A model generated the notes under the pieces. The model searched no databases and had not been told where the DNA came from. It was given only the letters and a program-made list of their open reading frames with translations. From Legionellaceae bacterium (GTDB taxonomy: Bacteria > Pseudomonadota > Gammaproteobacteria > Legionellales > Legionellaceae), in assembly GCA_947474165.1 (NCBI GenBank), contig CANJHO010000020.1, positions 1 through 33,353 of the forward strand: DNA of 33,353 bases, read 5' to 3'. Every line of letters starts with the position of its first letter. Position 1 is the first letter of the stretch. Both the position numbers and the translations under genes were made by a program. Positions 1 to 7,529 of the stretch are shown here, piece after piece.

Positions 1-982
1 CAGCCACGATTTGAATATTGTTATCTCTTATTGCGGAATGGAGAGGGATGGATCCATCACTATCTAATGTATTAAAGTCAACCCCGGCTTTTCCTAGCTC
101 GACTATTACCCGTAAATTACCACGCACTACCGCTACACTGAGTAAATTTGTATTGGCTTGTTGTTCATATGATTTTTTGGTTATTGGACGACCTTCTGCT
201 AGTATTTTTAAGTTGTCAGCCAAGAGACTGCATTTTTGATCGTTACCTGTAGTGATAGTTGTTGTACTCAGTACAATATAATCTTTAGGCGCCCGAAATC
301 CATGGAAAAGTGCTTTCGCAAGATGTTTTGTATCCTGCATCACGTACGTTTTGGGTGGCCACTGGTTAATATCCATGAAAGTCCAGTGCTTCAATGTCAC
401 ATCATATGTTAATCCAATGGTATGCCGCTTGCTAGATAAAACAAACCCAATGGCAGTCTTCGTTTCATAAGTCAGAGAATTTATAGACTGAGCAATGTTG
501 TCTAGATAAGTCGCTACTTCTTCCTCTGTATAAATACCCAGATCAGAATATACCTGTACTATTCCACCTAGCTCTTCCAGTTTCTTGGATGATGCAAATT
601 GAGATAGTGGCTCAATATCATATTGTTCAAGTGGCCTATTAAAAATTGAGGGGGATTCGCGAGAAAAATCTTGAGTATACTGATATAAAGTAATTTTTTC
701 ATAAAAACCAAGTACTTCGAGTAAATCTAAATCGTTATCTGTTAATACTTCATGCTGTTTTACTTTTTCTCTAACGGCATTGATTTTTTCAGGTAAGTTT
801 TTTTCTTCCAATATTCTTGAAATGCGACTCTCAAATAGCTTTGTATCGCCAATGAGAGCAGCATCTAACCAAGCATATGTAAAACCAGTGCAGATTCCTT
901 CAAGTTGTCCTTTATCGCCTGTACGTACATATCCAAGCAATATGCCAAATTTTATTAGTTCTTCATGAACAATTTTTCCCAT
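1..982 (-). CDS. Putative effector: C58/YopT-like cysteine peptidase fused to ankyrin repeats (3' end beyond window)
   Basis: An open frame of 327 codons starts at an ATG at 980-982 and runs off the left edge without a stop. GAGG lies 8 nt upstream. The N-terminal part contains GICTGFTYAWL (Cys31), then RHTIGLTYDV (His187), then HWTFMDINQW (Asp204). The order Cys-His-Asp, the His-Asp spacing of 17, a Trp-Leu shortly after the Cys and a hydrophobic/aromatic stretch before the Asp resemble the C58 papain-like family (YopT, AvrPphB). From about residue 278 the sequence reads as ankyrin repeats: NTNLLSVAVVRGNLRVIVEL, then GVDFNTLDSDGSIPLHSAIR. Ankyrin proteins of Legionella are often Dot/Icm substrates. 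Secretion and proteolysis are inferences; the peptidase call rests on motif spacing only. The ankyrin call is firm. Confidence 0.75.
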   Translation of the reverse strand, partial: MGKIVHEELIKFGILLGYVRTGDKGQLEGICTGFTYAWLDAALIGDTKLFESRISRILEEKNLPEKINAVREKVKQHEVLTDNDLDLLEVLGFYEKITLYQYTQDFSRESPSIFNRPLEQYDIEPLSQFASSKKLEELGGIVQVYSDLGIYTEEEVATYLDNIAQSINSLTYETKTAIGFVLSSKRHTIGLTYDVTLKHWTFMDINQWPPKTYVMQDTKHLAKALFHGFRAPKDYIVLSTTTITTGNDQKCSLLADNLKILAEGRPITKKSYEQQANTNLLSVAVVRGNLRVIVELGKAGVDFNTLDSDGSIPLHSAIRDNNIQIVA

Positions 983-1017
983 AATGATAACCTCAACCTT
1001 TTAAGGATTCCCATGAT

Positions 1018-1039
1018 ATTATAGTACATAGTGAGTACT
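1018..1039 (-). promoter_or_regulatory. Probable promoter of the C58-ankyrin gene, overlapping a small inverted repeat
   Basis: On the minus strand a perfect TATAAT (plus 1018-1023) lies about 36 bp upstream of the start codon. No good -35 is visible. AGTAC (1023-1027) and GTACT (1035-1039) form a 5-bp inverted repeat just upstream of the -10, a possible activator or repressor site. The short arms make the operator idea weak. Confidence 0.4.
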
Positions 1040-1085
1040 CTCTGCTTTTGAGATAGGGAAATCAGATGATTGTTTTCTGTCTTAT

Positions 1086-1518
1086 TTGAGGTGGACCTAT
1101 TGTTTCATTATTGGTGCTGATTCTTCTTCCAACGTATTGATAGACAACAACCTTAAGATATTGCGGCGTCCTTTTAATTTGGAAATAATATCTTCAGCAC
1201 AATCCTTTGGAACATAAATGCGAGTTCGCATGGGCATTGTCTCTTGCCACATCCCATCACTCTTGATACGCGGATCTATTTTTTTAAAATTAATGTAATT
1301 AATTGCATCAATTTGTATTGCGGTAAATAACGCGTCTTTTTTTGCGGATAAATAGCGTGCAGTATTAAATAGACTATGTGGTATCAATGAAACGGATGTG
1401 GATGAACGGCCTACCGCTCCAGCTACGAATTTAAACATTACAGCCTCGTATTTGAAAAACTATTTGCATTGTATCAGATGTGGGCAGTGTTTTAAAATTA
1501 CTACAGGGTCCACTTCAA
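1086..1518. repeat. Near-perfect 12-bp inverted repeats bracketing the 113-residue gene
   Basis: TTGAGGTGGACC at 1086-1097 faces GGTCCACTTCAA at 1507-1518, matching at 11 of 12 positions as inverted repeats. They enclose the 113-residue gene almost exactly, the left arm touching its stop codon. They could be ends of a decayed insertion sequence or a small passenger cassette, or chance. No transposase remains are visible between them. Confidence 0.3.
1097..1438 (-). CDS. Small unknown protein with a mitochondrial-presequence-like N-terminus
   Basis: 113 residues; GAGG lies upstream of the ATG and a TTTAAA-17-TACAAT promoter can be read further up. The first 34 residues have no acidic residue but several Arg/Lys, Ser/Thr and hydrophobic residues. 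They end in ARYLSAKK, where R28-Y29-L30/S31 fits the R-3 rule of mitochondrial processing peptidase (R-x-F/Y/L before A/S). The N-terminus is not a Sec signal: it has no continuous hydrophobic core and no clear signal peptidase site. The remainder is mixed alpha/beta-looking with no recognised domain. It shares the opening MFKFV with the paralogous pair at 23721-26003. It sits between the end of the transfer operon and the C58-ankyrin gene. Mitochondrial targeting in a host is inferred only. Confidence 0.7.
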   Translation of the reverse strand: MFKFVAGAVGRSSTSVSLIPHSLFNTARYLSAKKDALFTAIQIDAINYINFKKIDPRIKSDGMWQETMPMRTRIYVPKDCAEDIISKLKGRRNILRLLSINTLEEESAPIMKQ

Positions 1519-1545
1519 CCCATTTTTTGTTCAATAATGCGCTGT

Positions 1546-2046
1546 TTATATAACGGATTCTTTAATTTGGGGTGCAAGTAAAATGCTGCTTAACATTTTA
1601 TTTGCTTGTGTTTGGATGCGTTTGATGTTGGCGTAGTAGTCATTTTCTGTAGTAAAACAGTCTGCAAGGTGAAGTAGTTTCATTAGGGCTACCAGCCTGT
1701 CATAAATTTCAATAAACTCGACCAGGTGCATACTTAGAGGGTTATTTACGATAATCGCCGTAGGGTATTGGGTAAGAAAGCTGATTTTTTTATTGGTTAA
1801 ATCCCTTCTTTTTTCTAAGATTTCTTCAAAACGATTGATTTCGTCAGTAAATTGCTGGGTGAGTGTAAGCATTGTTTGCACCATTTGATGATAGGTGGTT
1901 AATCCGGTGGGTTGTTTGCGTAGATTCATTACCTTGTTAAATTTGTGTAATACGGTATTCATAAAAAGTCTATCACCGTTGATTTTTCGTTCAAATAATT
2001 TGAATACTTCGCGTGTTCTTAATGTAAGTTCAATGCTTGCTTTCAT
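1546..2046 (-). CDS. AcaB/DUF1845-like ICE protein (TIGR03761-like)
   Basis: 166 residues, starting 2 nt after the traD stop; the Shine-Dalgarno AAGGAAAG lies inside the traD 3' end. The N-terminal LTLRTREVFKLF, a central helical stretch, and the C-terminal NNPLSMHLVEFIEIYDRL with ANKMLSSILLAP follow the layout I recall for DUF1845/TIGR03761 proteins of PFGI-1-class ICEs, some of which (AcaB) act in transcription of transfer genes. No DNA-binding motif is obvious. It is the last gene of the leftward transfer operon here. The family call is by recalled pattern, and regulation as function is inferred. Confidence 0.65.
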   Translation of the reverse strand: MKASIELTLRTREVFKLFERKINGDRLFMNTVLHKFNKVMNLRKQPTGLTTYHQMVQTMLTLTQQFTDEINRFEEILEKRRDLTNKKISFLTQYPTAIIVNNPLSMHLVEFIEIYDRLVALMKLLHLADCFTTENDYYANIKRIQTQANKMLSSILLAPQIKESVI

Positions 2047-2048
2047 TT

Positions 2049-4016
2049 TTACTTTCCTTCGAGTTGATTGATTTTGTGTATTACGCTCGTAATATCAGTT
2101 GGTGCTAAGCCATCATTGATCGGTAATGGAATCCTCACTTTATAAAGCTCACCGCCATTGACCAATACAAATGCTTGGCCTTTAGGGAGTGAAATAATGT
2201 CATTCACCTCAATCATTGGAACAGCACTGGTTTGCACGCGGTCTTCATTGGTGGTATTAAAATACACACCGTCTTCACCATGTGGGGTGTCGTTGACCAT
2301 AGAGACTTGGGTGTGACCTATAACACCGACTTGGGGTAGGATATTTATCAATAGGTTGGCCGTTTCTTCATTTTTGACCCGTAAGATAATCAACGTATTT
2401 AAATTACCTTCAGTGACTTCAGCCATAGCGCGTGATCCGAGGGCTACCTCTAAATCTTGTTTGGTTTGGGCGTAAGCTGTGACTTGAAATCCCGCACCGC
2501 CTGCCTTATTGAGGATTTTTACAAAGGAGTTTTGAATGATTTCTGAGAGCTCGTCGCAGTGTAAATTCAATCGGTAGTTGGCATTGCTTTCTTTATAGAT
2601 TTTTCCAGCTGTGGAAACGAGATCGGATAGAAAGGCTTTGCCTACCGCTTGGGCTACATTCGGGTTGGTTAGGCTATCAAGACCGATGTATACGACTTTC
2701 TTTTGTTTGATCACATCCATTAATTCAATTTCACGCGAGGACTTGTGAAATGAAAACGTGCTGGAGGCGTTGCTTTTGTTGATTTCAGATAGGACTGGGC
2801 CAACACTTGCGGTGATTTTATCGTAATAATGTTTATCAAGGGTTGCTGCATCAAAGAGATCAATTAAGATTTGATCATGTAAGCTTTCTACATTGCCTGA
2901 AGTGATTGTGTTGGTGATGTGTTCTTTTAGGTAATGAGCCACGGCTTTAGCGCGCTCCATGGGTGGATTGCTGCGGCCATGTTTGTCGATTCGACAATCG
3001 TTGGCAATGATTTGATCAATTTTGTCATGATAATCTGGGAAACGCTGTGGGAGTATCGTATCTGCATAAGCCATTAGTAATTGATCAAGGCGGCTGATGT
3101 AAAAGGCGATGGATTTATAGGTTATGGATTCTTGCATTTCTTCAAGGCAGATGGCGACGATATTGACGTATTTCCAAGCGAATGCAGCGAATTGCTTGCC
3201 TTCACCTTCAGCAGATATTGCATCGGTGATTCGGGTGGCCACTTCGCTGACTTGGTCGTAATTCTTAAGAGGGTTGTAGTGGGCTGATAATTCAGGAAAG
3301 CCTAAGTGTACGATCCGAAAATCGTCCAGGCGATTGGCGGCACGGCATGCGGAATACATATCACGCACTAGCTCAAGATCACCTTTTGGGTCCACCACAA
3401 TAATGGCATCGCTATTTCGAATGTCTTGATTAATGAGAAGGCTCGCTAATCGTGTTTTACCAACTCGAGTTGTGCCTACGACAAAGGTGTGGCCTGCTCT
3501 AACGCTTTGAGGGATAAAGATGGGCTTGTCTTCATCGCCTAAACCATGAAGGTAGGCTTGTCCACCCACATCCGGCGGTAAACGAAATAGCTTAGCCAGT
3601 CGTGTTGATTCGTGGTGATTGCAATAGTGTGTAATCGCTTGCATCAACTTGCTTCGTTGCAGAAAAGCTTCATTTTGAACTTGTTTGATTTGATGTAAGC
3701 GTTGCGTATGTCGGGGAAGCCAACGAAATCCCCGCCCTATAAAAAGCCATCGTTTGGATAGAGGCACCTCAATAGTTGACATGGCATAGTAGGGCATCCG
3801 TAACAAGCGTCGATGATAGCGTTTGATTCGATAGGCTTGTAAAGCACGATAGCTGCCTAAAGCACTTAAGCCTAATGTGGAGTAATTTCCCATGTCGTTG
3901 GTTAGCAATAGTAGGCTAGGAGCCGACCATGTGAGTGCCGAAAGTGATAATAAGGTTAGTGCAGAATAAATTTCCGTAGCCTCTCGCAATAGATTTTCAA
4001 CGGGGTATTGACGCAT
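2049..4016 (-). CDS. traD: TraD/VirD4-type conjugative coupling ATPase
   Basis: 655 residues. Two N-terminal hydrophobic segments (about 15-60) anchor the protein. A Walker A motif GTTRVGKT (181-188, Lys187) and Walker B AIIVVDPKGD (204-213) mark the RecA-like motor, and CDELSEIIQ follows later, typical of T4SS coupling proteins. The protein would link the relaxase-DNA complex to the secretion channel at the inner membrane and power DNA transfer. In PFGI-1/SXT-class elements traD usually lies near the TIGR03747 gene; here it is at the distal end of the operon beside the AcaB-like gene, the arrangement I associate with Legionella genomic-island T4SS clusters. The start is at an ATG with GAGATAG upstream. 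Confidence 0.92.
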   Translation of the reverse strand: MRQYPVENLLREATEIYSALTLLSLSALTWSAPSLLLLTNDMGNYSTLGLSALGSYRALQAYRIKRYHRRLLRMPYYAMSTIEVPLSKRWLFIGRGFRWLPRHTQRLHQIKQVQNEAFLQRSKLMQAITHYCNHHESTRLAKLFRLPPDVGGQAYLHGLGDEDKPIFIPQSVRAGHTFVVGTTRVGKTRLASLLINQDIRNSDAIIVVDPKGDLELVRDMYSACRAANRLDDFRIVHLGFPELSAHYNPLKNYDQVSEVATRITDAISAEGEGKQFAAFAWKYVNIVAICLEEMQESITYKSIAFYISRLDQLLMAYADTILPQRFPDYHDKIDQIIANDCRIDKHGRSNPPMERAKAVAHYLKEHITNTITSGNVESLHDQILIDLFDAATLDKHYYDKITASVGPVLSEINKSNASSTFSFHKSSREIELMDVIKQKKVVYIGLDSLTNPNVAQAVGKAFLSDLVSTAGKIYKESNANYRLNLHCDELSEIIQNSFVKILNKAGGAGFQVTAYAQTKQDLEVALGSRAMAEVTEGNLNTLIILRVKNEETANLLINILPQVGVIGHTQVSMVNDTPHGEDGVYFNTTNEDRVQTSAVPMIEVNDIISLPKGQAFVLVNGGELYKVRIPLPINDGLAPTDITSVIHKINQLEGK

Positions 4017-4020
4017 TTTT

Positions 4021-4353
4021 CTATCTCATTAGATTTAAGAGTTCAAACAACAAGAATGTGCCAATGAGGTAGTTTCTTGCGTGCATGACATTTCTAATTT
4101 GGTTTACTGTAGGAGGCTCTGGTTGGCGATTAGCTAGGTATTGGAAAATGCGTGGCCATGAGCAATAAAGAGCGATATAAAATAGGGCGTGGCTTAAGAA
4201 AAACAAGACTCGAAAGCGTATAAAAAATTCATGCCAGTGGCTTAGGGTGCCTGTGTTTTTAAGAAAGAGGGGCACAATCAATAGCATTAAGATGGCTAGT
4301 GCTGCTAATTGAATTATGCCTATAATAGAGTATTGAGCGTATTTTTTTAACAT
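4021..4353 (-). CDS. Small integral membrane protein of the transfer operon
   Basis: 110 residues with about three hydrophobic segments: one at about 8-32, one around 46-66, and one near the C-terminus (about 92-108). Short polar stretches such as NRQPEPPTVNQIRN lie between them. No family recognised. It ends 4 nt before the traD start, so the two are probably co-transcribed, and a role in anchoring or helping the coupling protein at the inner membrane is a guess from position. A Shine-Dalgarno-like GAGGATTC lies rather far upstream of the ATG. Its 5' end is separated from traG by a 219-bp gap that holds a gene on the other strand. Confidence 0.75.
   Translation of the reverse strand: MLKKYAQYSIIGIIQLAALAILMLLIVPLFLKNTGTLSHWHEFFIRFRVLFFLSHALFYIALYCSWPRIFQYLANRQPEPPTVNQIRNVMHARNYLIGTFLLFELLNLMR
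4321..4326 (+). promoter_or_regulatory. Candidate -10 (TATAAT) for the opposite-strand small gene
   Basis: A consensus TATAAT on the plus strand lies 42 bp upstream of the ATG at 4368, inside the 5' end of the minus-strand membrane-protein gene. No convincing -35 is present, though a TG pair lies just upstream. It supports, but does not prove, independent expression of the small plus-strand gene. Confidence 0.35.
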
Positions 4354-4367
4354 TGGGATGAATCCTC

Positions 4368-4559
4368 ATGGATATTATATTGAGTGTCGGAAAAATGTTG
4401 TTGAGATTGATGCTGCTGGTCATTGAGGTGGTTTGTGATACATCTCTTACTGCCAAGAAAAAGAAAACTTCTATTTATGGCGCGCTTGAGGCGCACGATC
4501 TTTATGAGAAAGGCGATATTTCGTTGGATGAATTTCTGATAGCCACTCGACCTAAATAA
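4368..4559 (+). CDS. Small protein with hydrophobic N-terminus and SHOCT-like tail, opposite to the tra operon
   Basis: 63 residues on the strand opposite to all surrounding transfer genes, filling the only sizeable gap in the operon. Residues 3-22 form a hydrophobic helix, then a KKKK patch (30-33), then ALEAHDLYEKGDISLDEFLI, which follows the SHOCT pattern (helix, Gly, Ile/Ser, acidic, EF). SHOCT tails are usually oligomerisation or docking segments. A TATAAT lies upstream. The competing minus-strand frame (4347-4571) is rich in His, Gln and Ser and looks non-coding. Transcription would be antisense to the traG-traD junction. Real gene status is likely but not certain. Confidence 0.5.
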   Translation: MDIILSVGKMLLRLMLLVIEVVCDTSLTAKKKKTSIYGALEAHDLYEKGDISLDEFLIATRPK

Positions 4560-4572
4560 TTTTTTTATCATG

Positions 4573-6138
4573 CTATTTTCCTAACATTCTAGCGCTTGAT
4601 TTAACAAGCTGGACGCTTGACTCAGCGCTTTCGTTTGCTGCCTGGTTTGATGCGGTGAGTAATCCGGAAAGTGCTACGCCCGCTTCTCCACCAAAATGAC
4701 TCGATAATTTAAGCAGCAGACCTGGGGCAATGATGTAAAAGAGCACCGCCATGTTCCGCATGGCCGCCACCGTGTCATTCTCACCCATGGGGTCGAGCAC
4801 GCTTTTTTCTACAAATCCCACCAGGTGCCAGATGTATTGCAGTAAAATGGTGACGATAAACAAACCACAGATGCTACCTAATGCACGTGGGCTATAACCG
4901 CTTAAGGCAAGTACGATAGGTGTGAAAATAATAAGGAAGAAATAGAAAAACGCGTGCATTACCGGAAGAGTTTGCAAGGTGGCTTCGCGTTTCAGTGGTG
5001 TTGATGTCCATGATTTTAAGGATTGAGTGGCATTGACTAACCCGCGTGAAAGCATTGTACCTACGCTGTTATTTGTCGGATCAATAAGAGATTGAGCACT
5101 TTTGATTTGCATGTCGCGGCTGTCTTGTAACAGTATTTTTGCGATGTAATCTTCTGGCGTGATATCTGAATTCCAGGCAAGTTTATGTTTGGCTTTGTAA
5201 GCATAGACCCGATTGGCTACATCGATTCTGCCGATGTGTTTATCAAAGTAACCGGCTTTTTCGGAAGCCTTGACTAAATCTGCACGAATCTTCTTCCACC
5301 ATTGATTGCATGTTGGGTAGCCGTTAACGGGCATGTGGGTTCTGATGGTTGGGTCGTCTTTGGCGGCTTGTTGAAAATTGGGACTGGGATAGCTCTCAAA
5401 TGGAAATCCTGCAACAGGTTCTCGAGCGGTCATTTTGGTGTAATACAAGGTACGAAAGGTTTTCGATCCCACCCAGTTCAAATCTTCTTCTCCCCCATGG
5501 CGTTTTAAAATGGTTGCTATCCGTTTGGTTTCAGCTTCATCGTGCGGTTCATTTAAATAGGTGTTGCGGGCTTCAATGAAGCATTGCTTGTGAAACTGCA
5601 AGGCTTGTTGGCGTAGATCGGTTGGAATATAAGTCGAGACTAGATCGCCTTGAATAGCATGCAAACTATCAGTGCAACCCGTGACTTTCATCAGACCATA
5701 GGTAAGGCTTGAAATGTAATTTTGTAGGATGGAAAATCCAATCGGGATTTTGACTTGATTGGTGAGCAAGTCGGCAAAGGCTTCATCATAGGTCGTGCCA
5801 CTGTCTTTGATGGTGGATGTATGAAGAGTATCGTTTTTCTTCATGGTACAAAGCGGCTTAAACGATAAGCCTTTTTGCTCTAAAGGCACGCAGGGGTAGA
5901 CAAAGAGACTGCAGATTAAAACCGCGATGGCAAGTTCATAAAGAAAGTGATTCAGCGCATAATCTGTTGCCTGTTGGGTTGATCCCGCCGGTGCCAGTAC
6001 GTTTTTTAAGAAACGAAAGCCTATGACAAGAAAGCCAATATATAAAAGTCCTGTTTGCCATAAGGCATCAAAGAGCACGTCATAGTGTTGCCAACCCAGA
6101 TAGGTGGTGTAAAGACTTAGCGGGCTAAATACAATCAT
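4573..6138 (-). CDS. traG: TraG N-terminal-type inner-membrane protein of the ICE T4SS
   Basis: 521 residues. N-terminal hydrophobic segments (about 5-45 and 85-105), a large soluble or periplasmic middle part, and a C-terminal cluster of membrane helices (from about residue 393, for example FFYFFLIIFTPIVLAL) give the TraG_N topology. In F-like and PFGI-1-like systems this protein acts in mating-pair stabilisation and pilus assembly. The start overlaps the stop of the upstream TIGR03755-like gene by 4 nt, so translation is coupled. It lacks the long C-terminal periplasmic domain of F TraG, as expected for ICE versions of about 500 residues. Confidence 0.82.
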   Translation of the reverse strand: MIVFSPLSLYTTYLGWQHYDVLFDALWQTGLLYIGFLVIGFRFLKNVLAPAGSTQQATDYALNHFLYELAIAVLICSLFVYPCVPLEQKGLSFKPLCTMKKNDTLHTSTIKDSGTTYDEAFADLLTNQVKIPIGFSILQNYISSLTYGLMKVTGCTDSLHAIQGDLVSTYIPTDLRQQALQFHKQCFIEARNTYLNEPHDEAETKRIATILKRHGGEEDLNWVGSKTFRTLYYTKMTAREPVAGFPFESYPSPNFQQAAKDDPTIRTHMPVNGYPTCNQWWKKIRADLVKASEKAGYFDKHIGRIDVANRVYAYKAKHKLAWNSDITPEDYIAKILLQDSRDMQIKSAQSLIDPTNNSVGTMLSRGLVNATQSLKSWTSTPLKREATLQTLPVMHAFFYFFLIIFTPIVLALSGYSPRALGSICGLFIVTILLQYIWHLVGFVEKSVLDPMGENDTVAAMRNMAVLFYIIAPGLLLKLSSHFGGEAGVALSGLLTASNQAANESAESSVQLVKSSARMLGK

Positions 6139-7520
6139 TTCATTTCTCCAGTACGATAGACAGCACCGTTTTTAACGAACGCTTGCTCATGGTCTTCACC
6201 TGGGGTGCTATTGGCCATGTCATTGGCGCGTAATTTCATAATGAGCTTTAAGGTTTGTCCCATCATTTTTTTACGCATCTCACTTTCAAATGAAAGTGCA
6301 TGAATGTCATGGTCAAGTTTTTTTAAGGCACTACTCACCATGGTGTGTGCGGGTTTTAGGTTTTGCACTTCTTGGATTTGGCCCCCAGCTTGTAAAAGAC
6401 GGCGCAGCATCATTGCTTCATCGAGTAAATTTTGAATGGCAATTTCTTCACTTAATTTAGCAACGGTTAAGACTTGTTGCTCGCGGGGCATGCGTTGGAT
6501 GCTTAAGATGATGTCATCGGTGATAAGGATATTGGATGCAGCAAGTTTTCGAAGATTGGCTTCAATTAAGGGGACTTTTTTGTCTACTAATTGCCAGACG
6601 TAATTGGCAACATTAACGGCACACGTTTTACTGCTGGCGGTTTTAGGGCAACTTTGCAATAAGGTGGCGAGCCCAACGCCCGCTTTATTCTTACGTGAAT
6701 CAGCATCTTTTTTATGACTGACTTGAATATCGCCTAACACCATGACAGCCCAAAGAGCGGCATCCGTGGGCTTTGGCCAGAAAGTTACAAAATGACTTGC
6801 TTTTGCAGCGCTTGCCTCAGGCGGGTCAATATTATCAAGGGTTCGTGAAGGGCTTAATAAAAGGTTATAGCCTGCAATTACAACATCATTAATCACTTGG
6901 ATTGGTTTTTGTAAGCGACCGCCTGAGTTACCCTCTGAGCGGTGCACCCACGGTAAGCCATAATCATCCCCATTTTTGGCGATATCTTTGGCGGTTTTGG
7001 TGATGTCAACAGGTTCGCCTTGTCGTGTACGACTAACGGCATCTATCCATCCCTGGCTATCAGATACCGATAAAATGCTGCTAACCGGTGATTTACCTTC
7101 TTCTAAAGTTTGTTTCACAGCTTGGCAATCCTGCACTTTCAAAGAAAATTCGTTTTGGGCGCTGAAAGCTGTATTTTGTAGGATGTTGTATAAGCCGGGC
7201 ATTGCTTGTTGGAGTTTATACATGGGGAACCCTGCAACCGAGCCTTTTAAACTATCGATGACACCAGCTGGAATGCCACTGACTGAATTTTTTAAATCCA
7301 AGAATGTGTTGGAGATGGATACCACAGGATTAAATAGATTGCAGTTAAGCCCCATCCCAGTATTAACATTGCCACCGATGGTAACCACTTGGTCACGGTT
7401 CACAGGGGGCACGTAAATATCAGAATCCCCACCCAATTTATAATAGTAATCAGACTGCATGGGCAGTATGGAGGCTGATGCCATATTTGAAATTAATAAT
7501 AAAAGAAGCATTCGTTTCAT
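6135..7520 (-). CDS. TraH-like exported ICE protein (TIGR03755-like)
   Basis: 461 residues with a signal peptide (MKRMLLLLLISNMASA). The mature part contains DYYYKLGGDSDIYVPP, a GGNVNTGMGLNCNLFNP stretch, a Cys (CQAVKQTLEEGK) and further paired cysteines at SCPKTASSKTC, a pattern I associate with the TIGR03755 family of PFGI-1 ICEs, related in role to F TraH. The C-terminal third is helical and charged. It should act in the periplasm in pilus assembly together with the TraU- and TraG-like proteins beside it. Stop and next start overlap as ATGA. Confidence 0.82.
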   Translation of the reverse strand: MKRMLLLLLISNMASASILPMQSDYYYKLGGDSDIYVPPVNRDQVVTIGGNVNTGMGLNCNLFNPVVSISNTFLDLKNSVSGIPAGVIDSLKGSVAGFPMYKLQQAMPGLYNILQNTAFSAQNEFSLKVQDCQAVKQTLEEGKSPVSSILSVSDSQGWIDAVSRTRQGEPVDITKTAKDIAKNGDDYGLPWVHRSEGNSGGRLQKPIQVINDVVIAGYNLLLSPSRTLDNIDPPEASAAKASHFVTFWPKPTDAALWAVMVLGDIQVSHKKDADSRKNKAGVGLATLLQSCPKTASSKTCAVNVANYVWQLVDKKVPLIEANLRKLAASNILITDDIILSIQRMPREQQVLTVAKLSEEIAIQNLLDEAMMLRRLLQAGGQIQEVQNLKPAHTMVSSALKKLDHDIHALSFESEMRKKMMGQTLKLIMKLRANDMANSTPGEDHEQAFVKNGAVYRTGEMK

Positions 7521-7529
7521 ATTTGAGCC

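Noticed and set aside
4347..4571. 74-residue minus-strand frame between traG and the membrane-protein gene
   Set aside because: Rich in His/Gln/Ser with no ribosome-binding site; the opposite-strand frame is more protein-like.
6976..7416. 146-residue plus-strand frame
   Set aside because: Lies wholly inside the TIGR03755-like gene; no ribosome-binding site or recognised pattern.
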